A stretch of DNA of 64,000 nt from Temnothorax longispinosus. Lineage: Eukaryota; Arthropoda; Insecta; Hymenoptera; Formicidae. Positions within the stretch are counted from its first letter, which is position 1; each line of letters starts with the position of its first letter. The translations under genes and the position numbers were made by a program. The notes beneath the pieces were generated by a model, which was not told where the DNA came from, ran no database searches, and saw only the letters and a list, made by a program, of their open reading frames with translations. Where the stretch lies: the NCBI RefSeq assembly GCF_030848805.1, contig NC_092360.1, forward strand, positions 6,200,001 to 6,264,000, read 5' to 3'. This document shows positions 12,181 through 22,970 of this stretch, in pieces.

Positions 12181-15000
12181 AGTGAGCGAGGGGACCGTGT
12201 AAGGTAACTGAAGTTTCTGACCAAAGTGAAGGAAATACATCCGCGAAACGTATCGTTATTATTTACTTTTTTTTGCCAAAGACAAGCTGACATAAGAAAT
12301 TGCAGAATTGTTCAATATATGCGTTCAATTATACTTCGTATATTTTTTCCATGCTTTAATATATTAAACAGATATAAAAATATATATGACTTTATAAGTT
12401 ATGCTATTTATAACATATTTTGGATAATAAAGTATTAGCCTGTTTTTGCCGTAATCGTTTTCGTCGTGAGGAAGTGTCGTTCCTTTCAAAATTGCTGGCT
12501 CCTCGATTATGTCACGGAGAAAATTGTCATTATTTCTACTCCGATGGATGCGTTTTCCACATCTTAACGATCACCTTACCTCCGTATAACAACCGCCGGC
12601 CGCGATCTCTTACCGTCCAAAAGGCAGTCAACAAGATTAGAAAGGTGTACTCAGCGTCCGAGTGCACGTAATTACCTAATGAGTCACTAGACTCACTAGT
12701 CTTTTATTACACGGACATATTAATTGTTTCGTTCGCCAAATAGGCAATACGTCTCTATCACATAATTCATATTATATAACGTACAGCATCGTGATTTCAA
12801 ATTTAATGTTGTGTCGTCTGTAATAATCTGCAACCCAATAAAGGAAGTTGACAAAACTTCACGGAGAAACTTAAGTACCACAAAGAGAATTTTTTTTTTA
12901 TTAAAGCGAAAATATTCTTCATTCAATCTAGAATTTAGTTGGCGAATTATACGAGATGCAAAATCGCTGAGTTACTATTTCAACAGGAAAGTTCGGATTT
13001 TTCATCATCCTCCGTAGAAATGTTTATCTTTTAATTCTATTATTACTTTATTCTTGTTATTACATTATACGGATGGTATGTGCCAAATGTTAAACACGAA
13101 GAAGCGAGAATAACCCCCTTCGGGCGTCCCAGGGGCTTCCTCGCGCGGGGTGTCTCGTGGCCGTGGTTCCGAGAAGCAAGAGGGTTAGCTCGGTGGTTGG
13201 CAGGAGTACACACGCAATGAAGTTGTGTGCGGGGAGTTTAATGTGTTCGAAACAGCGAAAATACGAGCTATAATAAAAATTAGACGTGATAATTGAGATA
13301 TTATAATGTTTACTTCTGCACATTATATCAATATTACGCAAACGTAATTTCGAGTTTTCTACACGGGATGATGAAAAATGTGAACTTTCTTGTTGAAATA
13401 GCGACGCAACGATTTTGCATCTCGTACGAATTGCCGGTTGAATTCCAGATTAGATAAAGAATGCTATACATTCGAGAGGCTTTGGGAAAAAAATGATAGA
13501 CTTTGTAACCGAGGTAAAACGAAGGCTTGGCAATCGTAAAATTTGGAAGTAGGCCATCGTGTAAGTTTATGACCGAAGTTACGACAAGAATTTACGTATG
13601 CATGCGGTACAGGCATAATGCATATATAAGGAGGACGTGGCTGCGTCTATATACACGTGTACGGTAAACGCGCGTACACGAAAATAGCTCTGATATCTAT
13701 TTTTGCTAAATAATTGCTATATTCGATCTCACCAGTCGTCGAGGCTTAAAAGAATATTATGCGTCGCACCGACCGCGAGCTTCGATCTTTTGTCCGCTAC
13801 CGCAGCGATACTCCGCGAAAGTGTAATTTCCATTGCTCTTTTCGAAGTTGAATTGTAATTGCGTAAAAAAAAAAGAAGTGTACGGGTACGCTCGAATGTA
13901 TCATTTAGAAACTGAGACCGTCGAGTGGTCGCTATTCCGGGAAACGAGGGAGAAAGGTTGGCGGCTAACGGCGGCCCAACGACGCCAAGACCGTGCGTAT
14001 ACATGCATAGGTACGCACACGCACGCACGCGTCAATCCGCATTGGGATTCACGAAAGCTCGGCCGTACTCGCGAAAATTGAAAATAACGGAATTACACCG
14101 TCTCATGCAAGTCGATGTCGCTTTTAATGTCTTCTCTCGTGTCCCTTCATATCTGTCTTTTGCGAGCGGGAAGTAGATTCCGTGATGTTTCGCAAAAATT
14201 TTGATCTTCTCTCTTAAAAGAGAGATCTCTCGTTCTTCCTTCTACAAATAATATTTATTTTGCGCCGCAGTTGTCAGTTATGAATATCCGTCAACTTAAT
14301 ATAGAATTGCCCGCGCATGTGTTCGTGAATACATGTATCGTTCACTCCATACATTATTCACGAATTCTTAGGCGAATGTTCACCACGTGGCTAAATCCAC
14401 CTCGTTCGTCCACGTCCGCATGTTATGAAAAATCTATGCTACGGCCTTGATATTATTCTCATTATTTACCTTGAATTTTAGGCAAATATTCAAGTTCAGA
14501 TCTTTTTACGGTCTTCACTAAACACCATTCTGCAAATCGAAAACTTCTAACTCTATTTAAAAAAGGAAATAACTTTCTGTTTATTTTATGCGTTAGGATA
14601 TTATTTATCAGATACTTTAGTATTTTATTTCTAAAATAATATATATGTACTATGTACGTTTTTTACAATATACAAGTGACTATTTGATATGATTTATTAA
14701 ATGTCGCGGCTTCAACTTTCGATAAATACGAAGTATCGGATAAAGTCAATAGAATAGTCTTTCTAGCCTATTCTATAAAGACTATGAACTACAGCACCGT
14801 ACAGATTATTATTTTAAGATTGACTCAGAGAGATGATAATACGTCCGACGTTCAAAATACCAGACAACTTGTTACATCTGTCCCCCCCCAAAAAAACGTT
14901 ATCGGTCAACGTCGAAGGGTCACGACTTCTTCTATATTAATAATAAGTTAAAACCTGGCCAGTTATCGGGAAACGTGGAAACACAGCAAGACAGAACCAT
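12181..15000. other. Non-coding stretch with small CpG islets
   Basis: AT-rich except for patches near 13110-13230 and 13930-14060. A TATATAAG string at 13623-13630 is followed by GC-rich sequence, but no exon can be argued. Frames here (for example 13729-14028 minus and 13833-14081 plus) overlap in antisense and lack motifs. Confidence 0.5.
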
Positions 15001-15009
15001 CGTCGTTAT

Positions 15010-15235
15010 CGAGTATCACCAGCGGAGGTTGCGCCGGTAGACGTGGCGGCGGCAGTATGGTGGTCAATAGTGGGGGACGGCAACACACAACGGCGCGGCG
15101 GTGGTGTTGCTGCTGCTGTGGTGCCCTCGCCTACGTCGGAGCGACCCGGGGTGGTTGGAACGTGCGCGGGAAGCAGGGTGGGACAGGTGGAGAGAGCAAC
15201 TCTCCGCCGCCGGTGACGTTTTAGCTCATGCAGAG
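15010..15235 (+). other. Possible 5' exon ending in a strong GT donor
   Basis: GC content rises sharply at about 15000 and the block ends with GCAGAG|GTGAGC at 15230-15241, a near-perfect insect donor. A second AG|GTGAGCC lies at 15390-15398 in the same islet. Within the block an ATG at 15057 opens a 55-codon frame stopping at 15224, just before the donor. Another frame is open across the donor from 15071 but has no ATG. The simplest reading is a 5' untranslated exon carrying an upstream ORF; an N-terminal coding exon spliced earlier (CCG|GTGACG at 15211) is less likely. Confidence 0.3.
15057..15224 (+). CDS. Small ORF with a run of five cysteines
   Basis: A 55-codon ATG-to-TAG frame inside the possible 5' exon. 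The peptide starts MVVNSGGRQHTTARRW and continues with five consecutive cysteines at residues 17-21, then GALAYVG and a glycine-rich tail ending PPPVTF. A basic, tryptophan-flanked poly-Cys stretch resembles palmitoylation sites of membrane-associated proteins, but here it is encoded by a TGT/TGC run that is also a CTG-type trinucleotide repeat in another frame. I know no family with this sequence. It may be an upstream ORF or chance. Confidence 0.18.
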   Translation: MVVNSGGRQHTTARRWCCCCCGALAYVGATRGGWNVRGKQGGTGGESNSPPPVTF

Positions 15236-15468
15236 GTGAGCCAGCAGCGAGAGCCCCGTGGTATTGACCGGTTGCCTCCCTAGCCGGTTACCTAGCAACT
15301 GTTTGTGGCCAACACACCTATGAAACCTTGGAGATCTGACTTTAGCCTACAGACCACCCATCCGACCATCACCCACCCATCCAGCCAAGAGGTGAGCCCT
15401 GCTTCCTCCCCAGCCCTCTCCGCCTCGCACACCCTCGGCGGCCTCTGACGCTCTCTCCTCGCTTCTCC

Positions 15469-15507
15469 ATCTCTCTCTCTCTCTCTCTCGCTCTCTTTCT
15501 CTCTTTC
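15469..15507. repeat. (TC)n microsatellite
   Basis: An almost uninterrupted CT dinucleotide tract with minor CG and TT interruptions. It is part of a longer pyrimidine-rich stretch (15400-15510) in the CpG-rich islet after the possible donor at 15392. Confidence 0.9.
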
Positions 15508-15619
15508 GTCCGATCGAATCAGATTCCTGGGGTTCGGGGAAGAAGCGCTCGATCATTAGGACTTCCCTGTAAGTTCTCGCATTCGTACCTTGGCGCCGTC
15601 CCCATCCCGCCGATGGTGG

Positions 15620-17130
15620 GGGACTGAGGGTAGCTAGATGATCAGCCGTTGTTATGACCACGAAAACGCACACTGGGGAGAAAAAAAGGTTTCGTGTCGA
15701 ATTCGATTGCCAGGCGCGGAGAAGTCATCACGATAATCTCTCTCGTCATTGCTAGCGTCGAGGCTAACCTTTTGGCCAGGGACGTGGCGGAGTCATAATG
15801 TCATCGCATTTACGATGTCTTGAGTGTCATGGATGTATCGATCGCTTTTGACTCTTTTTTTTATTTCGTTCTCGGTCATGCTTCTGGGAGAAGGATGAGA
15901 TACTATTTGCTTCGTAATTTGCAATCGCATTATCTTTTATGATACGAATTTCAAAAATTATGATTGTGATGTGACGTATTTATTGAATAAAAGGAGATTT
16001 CAATTCTCGTGTTTCTCTCAATTTAGTTGTTACAAATTTCATATATGATTTCTTCCAATCGTGATATCATAATAGAACAATATATATTACACTCACCTTG
16101 TGCTATATTTTTAAAATGTTTCGTCTGACTTATAAGAAATATTCTATTCATGAAGAGATGAAAGGTCAACGTATCTCCTCGCAATATCTTTTCATAGTCG
16201 TAGAATCTCTATTACATTTTAACTTTTACTTTATTTTGCCTCGCTATAATTCTTATAGTTTCACAATCGGCTTTGGGGCTCAGGAAGAAGTCCTATTATC
16301 GCGCGAGAGAAATGCGTGAGGAGGAAAGCTCGCGCGCGCGCGCGCGCATACGAGCGCGAATATGGTGAGTGGTCATTAGATGAATAATAAATTGGTGAAT
16401 CGAGGGTGTGGTTACACGGCTGGAACGAGCCCGGGTTGCCTGGCTACGAAAGCACCTACATCGAATCCTCCGGCGTACACGGCCGAAGTTGGATCCCTCC
16501 GCCGCTGTCGGCCTCGCACGTGCACCGAGCGGATACGTGTGCGGCGAACGCGACGGCGGCGGGCCGACGCGGCTGTGTGGGTAACGCGTGTGTATGTATG
16601 TGGGCGCATGTATGTGTACCAGCAGCTATAGGCTAACATTATCCACACTACCATCCAGTATGGTCCTCCTCCGGCCGGAGTAAAATCAACCGGCTAGCAA
16701 GCTAAGCGCCGATCAATAACCGGGGACCTCGGCGGCTCTGCTCTGCGGAGTGTCTTCCGTGGAATACAAACGGTCCTCGTTATAGTTCGCTAACGCATTC
16801 TGGCGAAGGCGAGCCGCGTCCCGGCTAGCGTAACATTTCCGAAAGTCGAGAGGCACGGTGAAATATAAAAACAAAATTATATGGGGATTTCTCAATTACA
16901 ATAAACGGCCTATTTATCTATACATATTGGTGCTATCCGTTTAAAACTTCACATTTTATTTTTGACCAAAACGACCAACCAGAATGTCCCGTAACTAGTT
17001 TTCATTAATTTTTTGGATTATTTTTTAAAGATTAAAAAAAATCGAAACATTAGTTTCGATTATATTACATTTATCTTTATATCTGTCATACAATGCGGCA
17101 TTGTGTTATCGATGCTCATGGATAATAACG
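15620..17130. other. Non-coding stretch with CpG-rich islet at 16.3-16.85 kb
   Basis: 15620-16310 is AT-rich with no supported frame. 16320-16850 is GC- and CpG-rich and begins with a (CG)n tract at 16331-16347. Frames of 60-83 codons open on both strands there, overlapping each other, and none has a recognisable start context or domain. 16860-17130 is AT-rich again. Confidence 0.5.
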
Positions 17131-17139
17131 TCACAATTG

Positions 17140-17230
17140 TATTTTATGCAATACGTGCATGGAAAGTGCCCCATTACGCACGCTACGCGTGCGTGATAGA
17201 CCACTTTCCAGGCACTTGCAACATAAAATA
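17140..17230. ncRNA. Long imperfect hairpin, miRNA-precursor-like
   Basis: A 91-nt segment folds on itself almost end to end. TATTTTATG (17140-17148) pairs with CATAAAATA (17222-17230). CAA (17149-17151) pairs with TTG (17216-17218), and GTGC (17155-17158) with GCAC (17212-17215). TGGAAAGTG (17160-17168) pairs with CACTTTCCA (17202-17210). ATTACGCACGC (17173-17183) pairs with GCGTGCGTGAT (17187-17197), with one G-T wobble. Interruptions are a small asymmetric loop, a single mismatch and a 4x4 internal loop; the apical loop is only three bases. Size and bulge pattern resemble a metazoan pre-miRNA, but the terminal loop is unusually tight. I match no known insect miRNA seed. A decayed inverted-repeat element is the main alternative. 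Confidence 0.3.
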
Positions 17231-18450
17231 GGGAGTGTAAGCCGTGTGTAAAGATGAAAATTCCCGGGTGCGGTTACCGCACTCGCCGGAACAACATCAA
17301 TTCTAAATATCTAACTACAGCGCGAGCTGTACAATTATCCGCGATGCATGATGCAAAACGTTATAGCTTCTCGATTAATCGGCAGCGTGTGTCTCAAATG
17401 ACGTACGTCGAGAAGACGAGCGGAGCATGAAGCCATTGTACTACGTGCAGCTTTCGTGAAAATCGCAGTAACGCCGGCTGGCGTGCTGAGAAACCCGTGA
17501 GGACGATGACGAGGCCCGTAGCCGTAATGGCGCCATTGTTCCCCGCTGCCGAGAGAGGAGAGATGTGCACGAGAATCGAGGTTACGAGAGGGGAGGGAAC
17601 GAATTGGCATTTGCGTAATAGGAATACGAGAAAATACTGCGACGTTGTATCGTACGATGATGAATCTCGAGATGTCGCGGACGAGAGGAAGATTCGGTTG
17701 CATAACTTTGCGCAACTTGTGTGTCCTTTGGATGTTAGCGTAAAATTGAGACGTAATTTGCGATGGCCATGGCAATTTTTTAATCCGCAGAATAGCCTAT
17801 AAAAACATCAATGCAAGAACGATTTGTGTGTATGTATATTAAAAATAGAGGCTAGCGCTTTAAATATTAAAAAAAAATAATATAAACAGCATAAATATAT
17901 TAAACTGAAAATATATCAAATTACTAATTAATTTATTAGATATTAAAGAAAAAATACAGAAAACATAAACAACCAAAAAAATATTGAATGTTTTTCTGCT
18001 AAATAATTTACATTTTATTTTTTAAATATGTATTCTATAATTAGTAAAAGTGAAAATTTATGTGGAAAGTAAATTGTTTCATATAATATTAATAAAGATT
18101 ATTAATAAAAGATAAAAATAGATTGAGTATAAAAAAATTGACATTTTTTAGTGTTTCTTTAATTACGAATTAATTTGGTTAACATGCTCAGCTTAATATT
18201 AAAGAAAAGACAAATAAAAAGTTTAGGTGAAAAATTACTGAACAATAAATTTCAAATTTGTATAAGAATAGATTTATATAAAAATTTATATAAAAACTTT
18301 AAAATGCTATTAAATAAATATCTTTTTCTAAATATATATTACTTATCGATTTATTCCTTGTGACATATTAATGTACAATTATTCTACTAATGATATAATA
18401 TTCAATTATACTCGATCATATGAGTTAATAAAACGTTCTTAATTTTGATC
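17231..18450. other. Non-coding; mixed islet then very AT-rich
   Basis: 17240-17800 has moderate GC and two antisense-overlapping frames (17335-17775 minus, 17497-17802 plus) with no motif. 17810-18450 is extremely AT-rich and shows nothing beyond A/T runs. Confidence 0.5.
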
Positions 18451-18574
18451 ACTTTAAACTCGATCACAGATTACAATCATCATTGTATTAATTATCTCGA
18501 GTTTCGATTTCAAAAAGTATAAGATACCCTATCTCAGTCTTTCTCGTCTTAATGCGAGTACGAGACGTGACTCG

Positions 18575-18787
18575 ATGCAAGACATGTCTCTCGCGATATA
18601 CGCTTTTATTTTCGTAATGTCGATCATTATCGGCACGATGGTGCCTAATAGAATTCATAATCGCGAGCTACTCAACGAACATCCGCTGTGGCGCGGCAAA
18701 CAATTATCGTCGTCGAAGCCGCGGGATAGTTCGAAGGTGACCATGCCGGTCTTCTATATCGGTTGTAACAGTAGCAACGGCTGCTGA
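18575..18787 (+). CDS. Possible small secreted peptide, C-x5-C tail
   Basis: A 70-codon ATG-to-TGA frame in a locally GC-richer patch inside AT-rich DNA. The ATG is the first in the frame after an in-frame stop at 18455. Residues 5-22 (SLAIYAFIFVMSIIIGTM) form a hydrophobic core preceded by a short polar head, as in a signal peptide or a single anchor; cleavage near residue 23 would leave about 47 residues. The tail ends IGCNSSNGC directly before the stop, placing two cysteines five residues apart. That ring spacing and the Asn/Gly positions recall crustacean cardioactive peptide (PFCNAFTGC), but there is no amidation glycine, no flanking dibasic site and no further similarity, so I do not assign it. 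An immature neuropeptide-like or venom-like gene, a terminal exon, or chance are all possible. A following frame (18884-19071) has no ATG start. Confidence 0.35.
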   Translation: MQDMSLAIYAFIFVMSIIIGTMVPNRIHNRELLNEHPLWRGKQLSSSKPRDSSKVTMPVFYIGCNSSNGC

Positions 18788-18789
18788 TG

Positions 18790-20150
18790 ATCTCGTAGTC
18801 AGCAATGCGGAACGGACGCCGACAGTCCTGTGCATTGTTCTGTCTTCTGAGTAAACACTAATACTGCTAACCCACGCTCTTGAAAGATACTACACCAGTT
18901 CCCACGAGTTACGAACACGCGAATTCAAGGTACCGCTGTATTATGATTACGGATATCTTACACAACGTTTATCCGAGCTTCGGGGACCGCCAAGAGATCT
19001 TGAGACTGGCGTGCTGTCGCGCGAAAGGAATCCCAAGTTTTTTTATCTCACGATTATCCAACGATTCGTGATTTTAATTGGGACGGCTCTCATAGTAACA
19101 TACGCAAATATACGCATATAAATCCTGTCTGCGTTCCGTCGAAAGAAATATTTCCTTTTCTTAAATTGTAACGTCAAGATAAATGGAATGTAAAACGTAT
19201 AAGCCTAAACTTTTTCGCAAATATATTATGCCACGGCTAAATTGTATTTACTCGCGCTTTCCACTTTTAATTCTTTCAACCTTTCCAATTAATTCTTCCA
19301 ACTCTTAAATTCTTTCAACAACTTTTCTAAAATTAATAACAAATGTTTTTTTTAAGAATATATATAATAATATAATTACAATTATACTTGATTAACATTA
19401 TAATTTATATGTATACTTATATACATAATCAAGTACGGTTTAGCTCTATAAAATTAATAATTTCTATAAAATTTTGAATAATTACTACTATACTACTACT
19501 AATTACTACTAAAACTTTATATTGTAAATATGTTATTACGTGCCTTTGTAAACATGTATAAATTAATTAGCAATATAATGTATCTTTGTATGTATGTTTT
19601 TCCGAAAACAAATTGATTTAAAAAAATAACATTCAGCAGTATAGCACAGGTCTTACGTTTCCTCGTATGAGCGACTCATTAGCGACATTCCACGTCGTTG
19701 TCTGACTCATCAGTAATACTTCGGTCTGTAGAGTTTTGCATACCGACGGACGCAAAGTCACGTTGTGATACCAATTCCACTTTACAATCCAGATCTGTCA
19801 TAATGTCAGAGATTAGAGATATGAAAGGGAAATATATCATTCGAATATTTCTATTACGCGGTATACATCTCCTTGAGAATATAGAGTAGATTTAAATTAT
19901 GTTTGATAATGTATTTTATACATAGTATTATTTATACATTTTTATGCAATTTAATAATTTATTTATAAAATAATTGTCATTTTGGACTCAATAAGAACGT
20001 CTAATTATGTTGAATTGCCATGAGAGTGTTCTTGATATATACTTAGTAAAAGCTTGCAAACATACGCCGTCAAATTATGTATAATTATTCAAAGTCTCTT
20101 CTGACAATGAGACTTATGAAAATAATAATTTACGCGTCATGTACATGAGA
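18790..20150. other. Non-coding stretch, mostly AT-rich
   Basis: 18790-19070 keeps moderate GC and could be 3' UTR of the preceding candidate. 19080-20150 is AT-rich with many A/T runs and repeated ATTACTACTA strings near 19485-19515. No gene is supported. Confidence 0.5.
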
Positions 20151-20159
20151 AAAATCATA

Positions 20160-20820
20160 TACGATATCCCCTCGCGGTATTCACTCGCGATCGTTTTCGC
20201 GACACGAGTAGTTAACGATACGCCTATATCTCGTGTCTTAAACAATTCGCACATGCGTACGAGATTACATTCTTCGAACGAAACAGGAAACCCCGATTGA
20301 TAAAAGAATTAGTTTGCAGGAGATAAGATCGCTTATCTAACATATATCGAATCGGAGACTGAAGAAGATCTCTGCATCCGTCGAAGGCGTCGCCTTTTGC
20401 GCGCGTAACGCGATGCGTGAAACGAGATGTTGCCGCGCGTCGGCGTGCACCGGAATATCACAATGCGCGCGTTGTTATGGTTTTCGCGATGCGCTGCTAT
20501 TCTGCAGCGGGCCGGATAACAGGATATACGGTGTCCGATGAACATCCCGGCGCAATACGCGGTCTCTCTCTCACTCTCTCACTCACTCTCCGCCCGTTAT
20601 CGACCACGCGCGACACGTTTGCCACGCTCATAGATACACGTTCCTTTCGATACACCGATAGCTCCGCGTTGGACGACACGTTCGCACACGCGGATCTTTA
20701 CGATCGCGAACGGAGCAGGCGCGCTATACGAGCAAGAGGACGAGCCACTCGATGCGCGACATGTCTCGCAGATCCTGTAGAAACGTGTACCACGAAAATA
20801 GTATCCTGAGTATAACGCGA
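20160..20820. other. CpG-rich islet without a supported gene
   Basis: GC- and CpG-rich, with frames of 60-130 codons open on both strands simultaneously (20417-20809 plus, 20597-20839 minus). The 130-codon frame is rich in R, T and S, starts with a plausible ATG, but shows no domain. Simultaneous openness on both strands is typical of CpG islets lacking TA dinucleotides, so I leave it uncalled. Confidence 0.4.
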
Positions 20821-20864
20821 ATGGAAAGTAAAAATACATATAATTATTATTTAGACAGCTTTAA

Positions 20865-21390
20865 CCCTCCGAGAACACATGGGGTATATTTGACCCTTTT
20901 TTTTTTATTTTTTTGCCAAAAAATTTTTAGCCAGAAATATTAAACATAAAAAAAATAAAATTTTTTTTCGTAAAAAACATTTTTTTCAAAAGAACACACT
21001 GGGTCAATCTGACCCTACACACACTTTGATCGTCCACCATTTTAAATTGACGCGTGCGATCAGCTTGAAAAAATTCCCAGATGTACTTGGAACATTGTTA
21101 AATCAATTGATATAAATAAAAAGTGCCGTTGGAATTATTTACATATTTAAAAAAATTAAAAAAAAATTTTTTTTTTAAATTCTTTTTAAATTTTTTTAAA
21201 TATGTAAATAATTCCAACGGCACTTTTTATTTATATCAATTGATTTAACAATGTTCCAAGTACATCTGGGAATTTTTTCAAGCTGATCGCACTTGTCAAT
21301 TTAAAATGGTAGACGATCAAAGTGTGTGTAGGGTCAGATTGACCCAGAGTGTTCTCTGTGAATGAAAAAAAAAGGTGTGTTCTCGAAGGG
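20865..21390. mobile_element. piggyBac-type MITE with giant internal inverted repeat
   Basis: The element is bounded by TTAA at 20861-20864 and 21391-21394, the target duplication of piggyBac transposons. Its termini are CCCTCCGAGAACACA on the left and, reversed, CCCTTCGAGAACACA on the right, a 15-bp terminal repeat with one mismatch that starts with the piggyBac-typical CCCT. No transposase frame is present, so it is a non-autonomous miniature element. From about 20991 to 21355 the interior is a nearly perfect inverted repeat with arms of about 180 bp around an A/T-rich centre near 21170. Only a few mismatches separate the arms (for example GTCCACC against GTCTACC). The outer left flank, 20880-20990, is not mirrored on the right. 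Confidence 0.85.
20991..21355. repeat. Long inverted repeat inside the MITE
   Basis: The left arm (from AGAACACACTGGGTC at 20991) and right arm (to GACCCAGAGTGTTCT at 21355) are reverse complements over about 180 bp each. The arms meet in poly-A/poly-T at about 21160-21180. If transcribed through, the RNA would form a long perfect-looking double strand able to feed endogenous siRNA production. Confidence 0.9.
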
Positions 21391-21394
21391 TTAA

Positions 21395-22970
21395 GTAGCG
21401 CGAAAGTATCAAACTTAAGGCAAGCTAAATTGAAACAGTAGGAGCAAAAAGGACTACGAGAAATGTCAGCAGATCAAATTTTTGTTGAAACTTCTATTGA
21501 TTCTATTGATTTTGTTTCAACGATATATTTTCATTTTTCTCTCTTCGTATACTAAAAAATGCAAATACTACGGTTGTCTTAGACGACCGTAGCGAAATCG
21601 GGTTGAGAGAAACTTCTATGACGTGCGGAACACACCTATCCACGATCTAACCCTCCTGTTTATCCCACGGGGGATAAAAGTGACTTCGGACCGTGACAAA
21701 GTAACGTGACGCAGTTGCACATTCACCAGCCCGCAACGTGGGTTAGCGCCCGTGTTAAGTGGTACCGGTCTATCGGAGGGATGCTGCCCTGACATTTAGG
21801 AGCGTGGCATTTAGCTCCGGTCTTCCCCCTTGTTAAACATCCCTATGCAATTTCCTATCTGATCATGAGACACCAATATTAGCGGGAGAACATCTCCCGC
21901 CTTTCCGGCTGACATAATGCCATCATCAGAGGCGGATCTACTAAAAGGACTAAAAGAAGGTGTTCGAGAATATCGGTTTTAAAAACTGCGATATGCGACA
22001 GTTTTAATTAAGACAACTTTAACCCCATTTCTGCGTTTATAATATTGCTCTATTTTTTTATATAACATTTAAACGAGCATTTAATATAACATTATTTTTT
22101 ATATAACGTTTATATAACAAAACTGTCACGTTGAGGTACATGTCTCATTAGGGTATTGTATTAGAGTCCCAATTTTGATGATAGATTATTCATAAAAAAC
22201 TGGAATATGCAAGAGCGCAATATCTGTTGAATTTTGAGCGCGCAAGAATATTGCATTCTAGATTTTCAAATAGTTTTGCCTCGGGCCCTATTAGCTCTAG
22301 AGCCATTTCTGGAGCTTATTCTTTTAGCTCCCTTTGTATACACTTCTCATAGGTTTTAATAGCTTGTGGGACTGAAATCTACTGTATCGAAACATATTTT
22401 TGGACAGAATTAGATATGTTAGGAGGAAAGGACTTCTAATAATATAGATAGGCAGTACCATCAATATATTGATTTCTCTGTTGATGGATTAATACGCACA
22501 AATATTTTCAAATTAAACAAAGCATTTTCCACAAAAATAACAGTAGTATGTGAGATAACTTCTCTTTTTTAATTTTTCTTGGATATTAATTTCTAAAATA
22601 TTTTATAAATTACCTGTTTATTTAAAACTATTTAAATTATACATAGATATAATATATAATAAATTATATAAATGGATAAAAATACGATGATATTATATAT
22701 AATCATAATTTGACATTAATTTACGTAGTGCAAATTTCTTTCTGAATATTATATATTAGCATCCATCAAGAATTCTAATTTAATACAAATTCCTATTACA
22801 CGGTAAAAATGAAATAGTAGTACATATACATAGAATGAAGTGTAAAACTGTGATAAATACGGTTTATGATGATTACAATTTTTTATTGCATCATTTACAA
22901 CTGATCTTTTCGATCTCTTTCGGAGTCAGCTGCCTTTTGAGTAGCTACCTTCGATGACGATAATAAATAT
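21395..22970. other. Non-coding; GC-richer block at 21.6-21.96 kb may be a decayed element
   Basis: Between about 21600 and 21960 the sequence is clearly GC-richer and differs in texture from both flanks, with several short palindromes such as TACGGTTGTC/GACGACCGTA at 21568-21592. Frames are closed within about 30 codons. It may be the remnant of a mobile element, but I recognise no terminal repeats, tail or protein. 22000-22970 is AT-rich with nothing to report. Confidence 0.35.

Noticed and set aside
11811..12293. 160-codon minus-strand frame
   Set aside because: No recognisable domain or leader, antisense to another open frame, and no splice or promoter support.
18575..18787. Assignment of the short peptide as CCAP
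   Set aside because: Only the C-x5-C spacing with Asn and Gly agrees; the flanking PF, amidation glycine and dibasic cleavage sites of CCAP precursors are absent.
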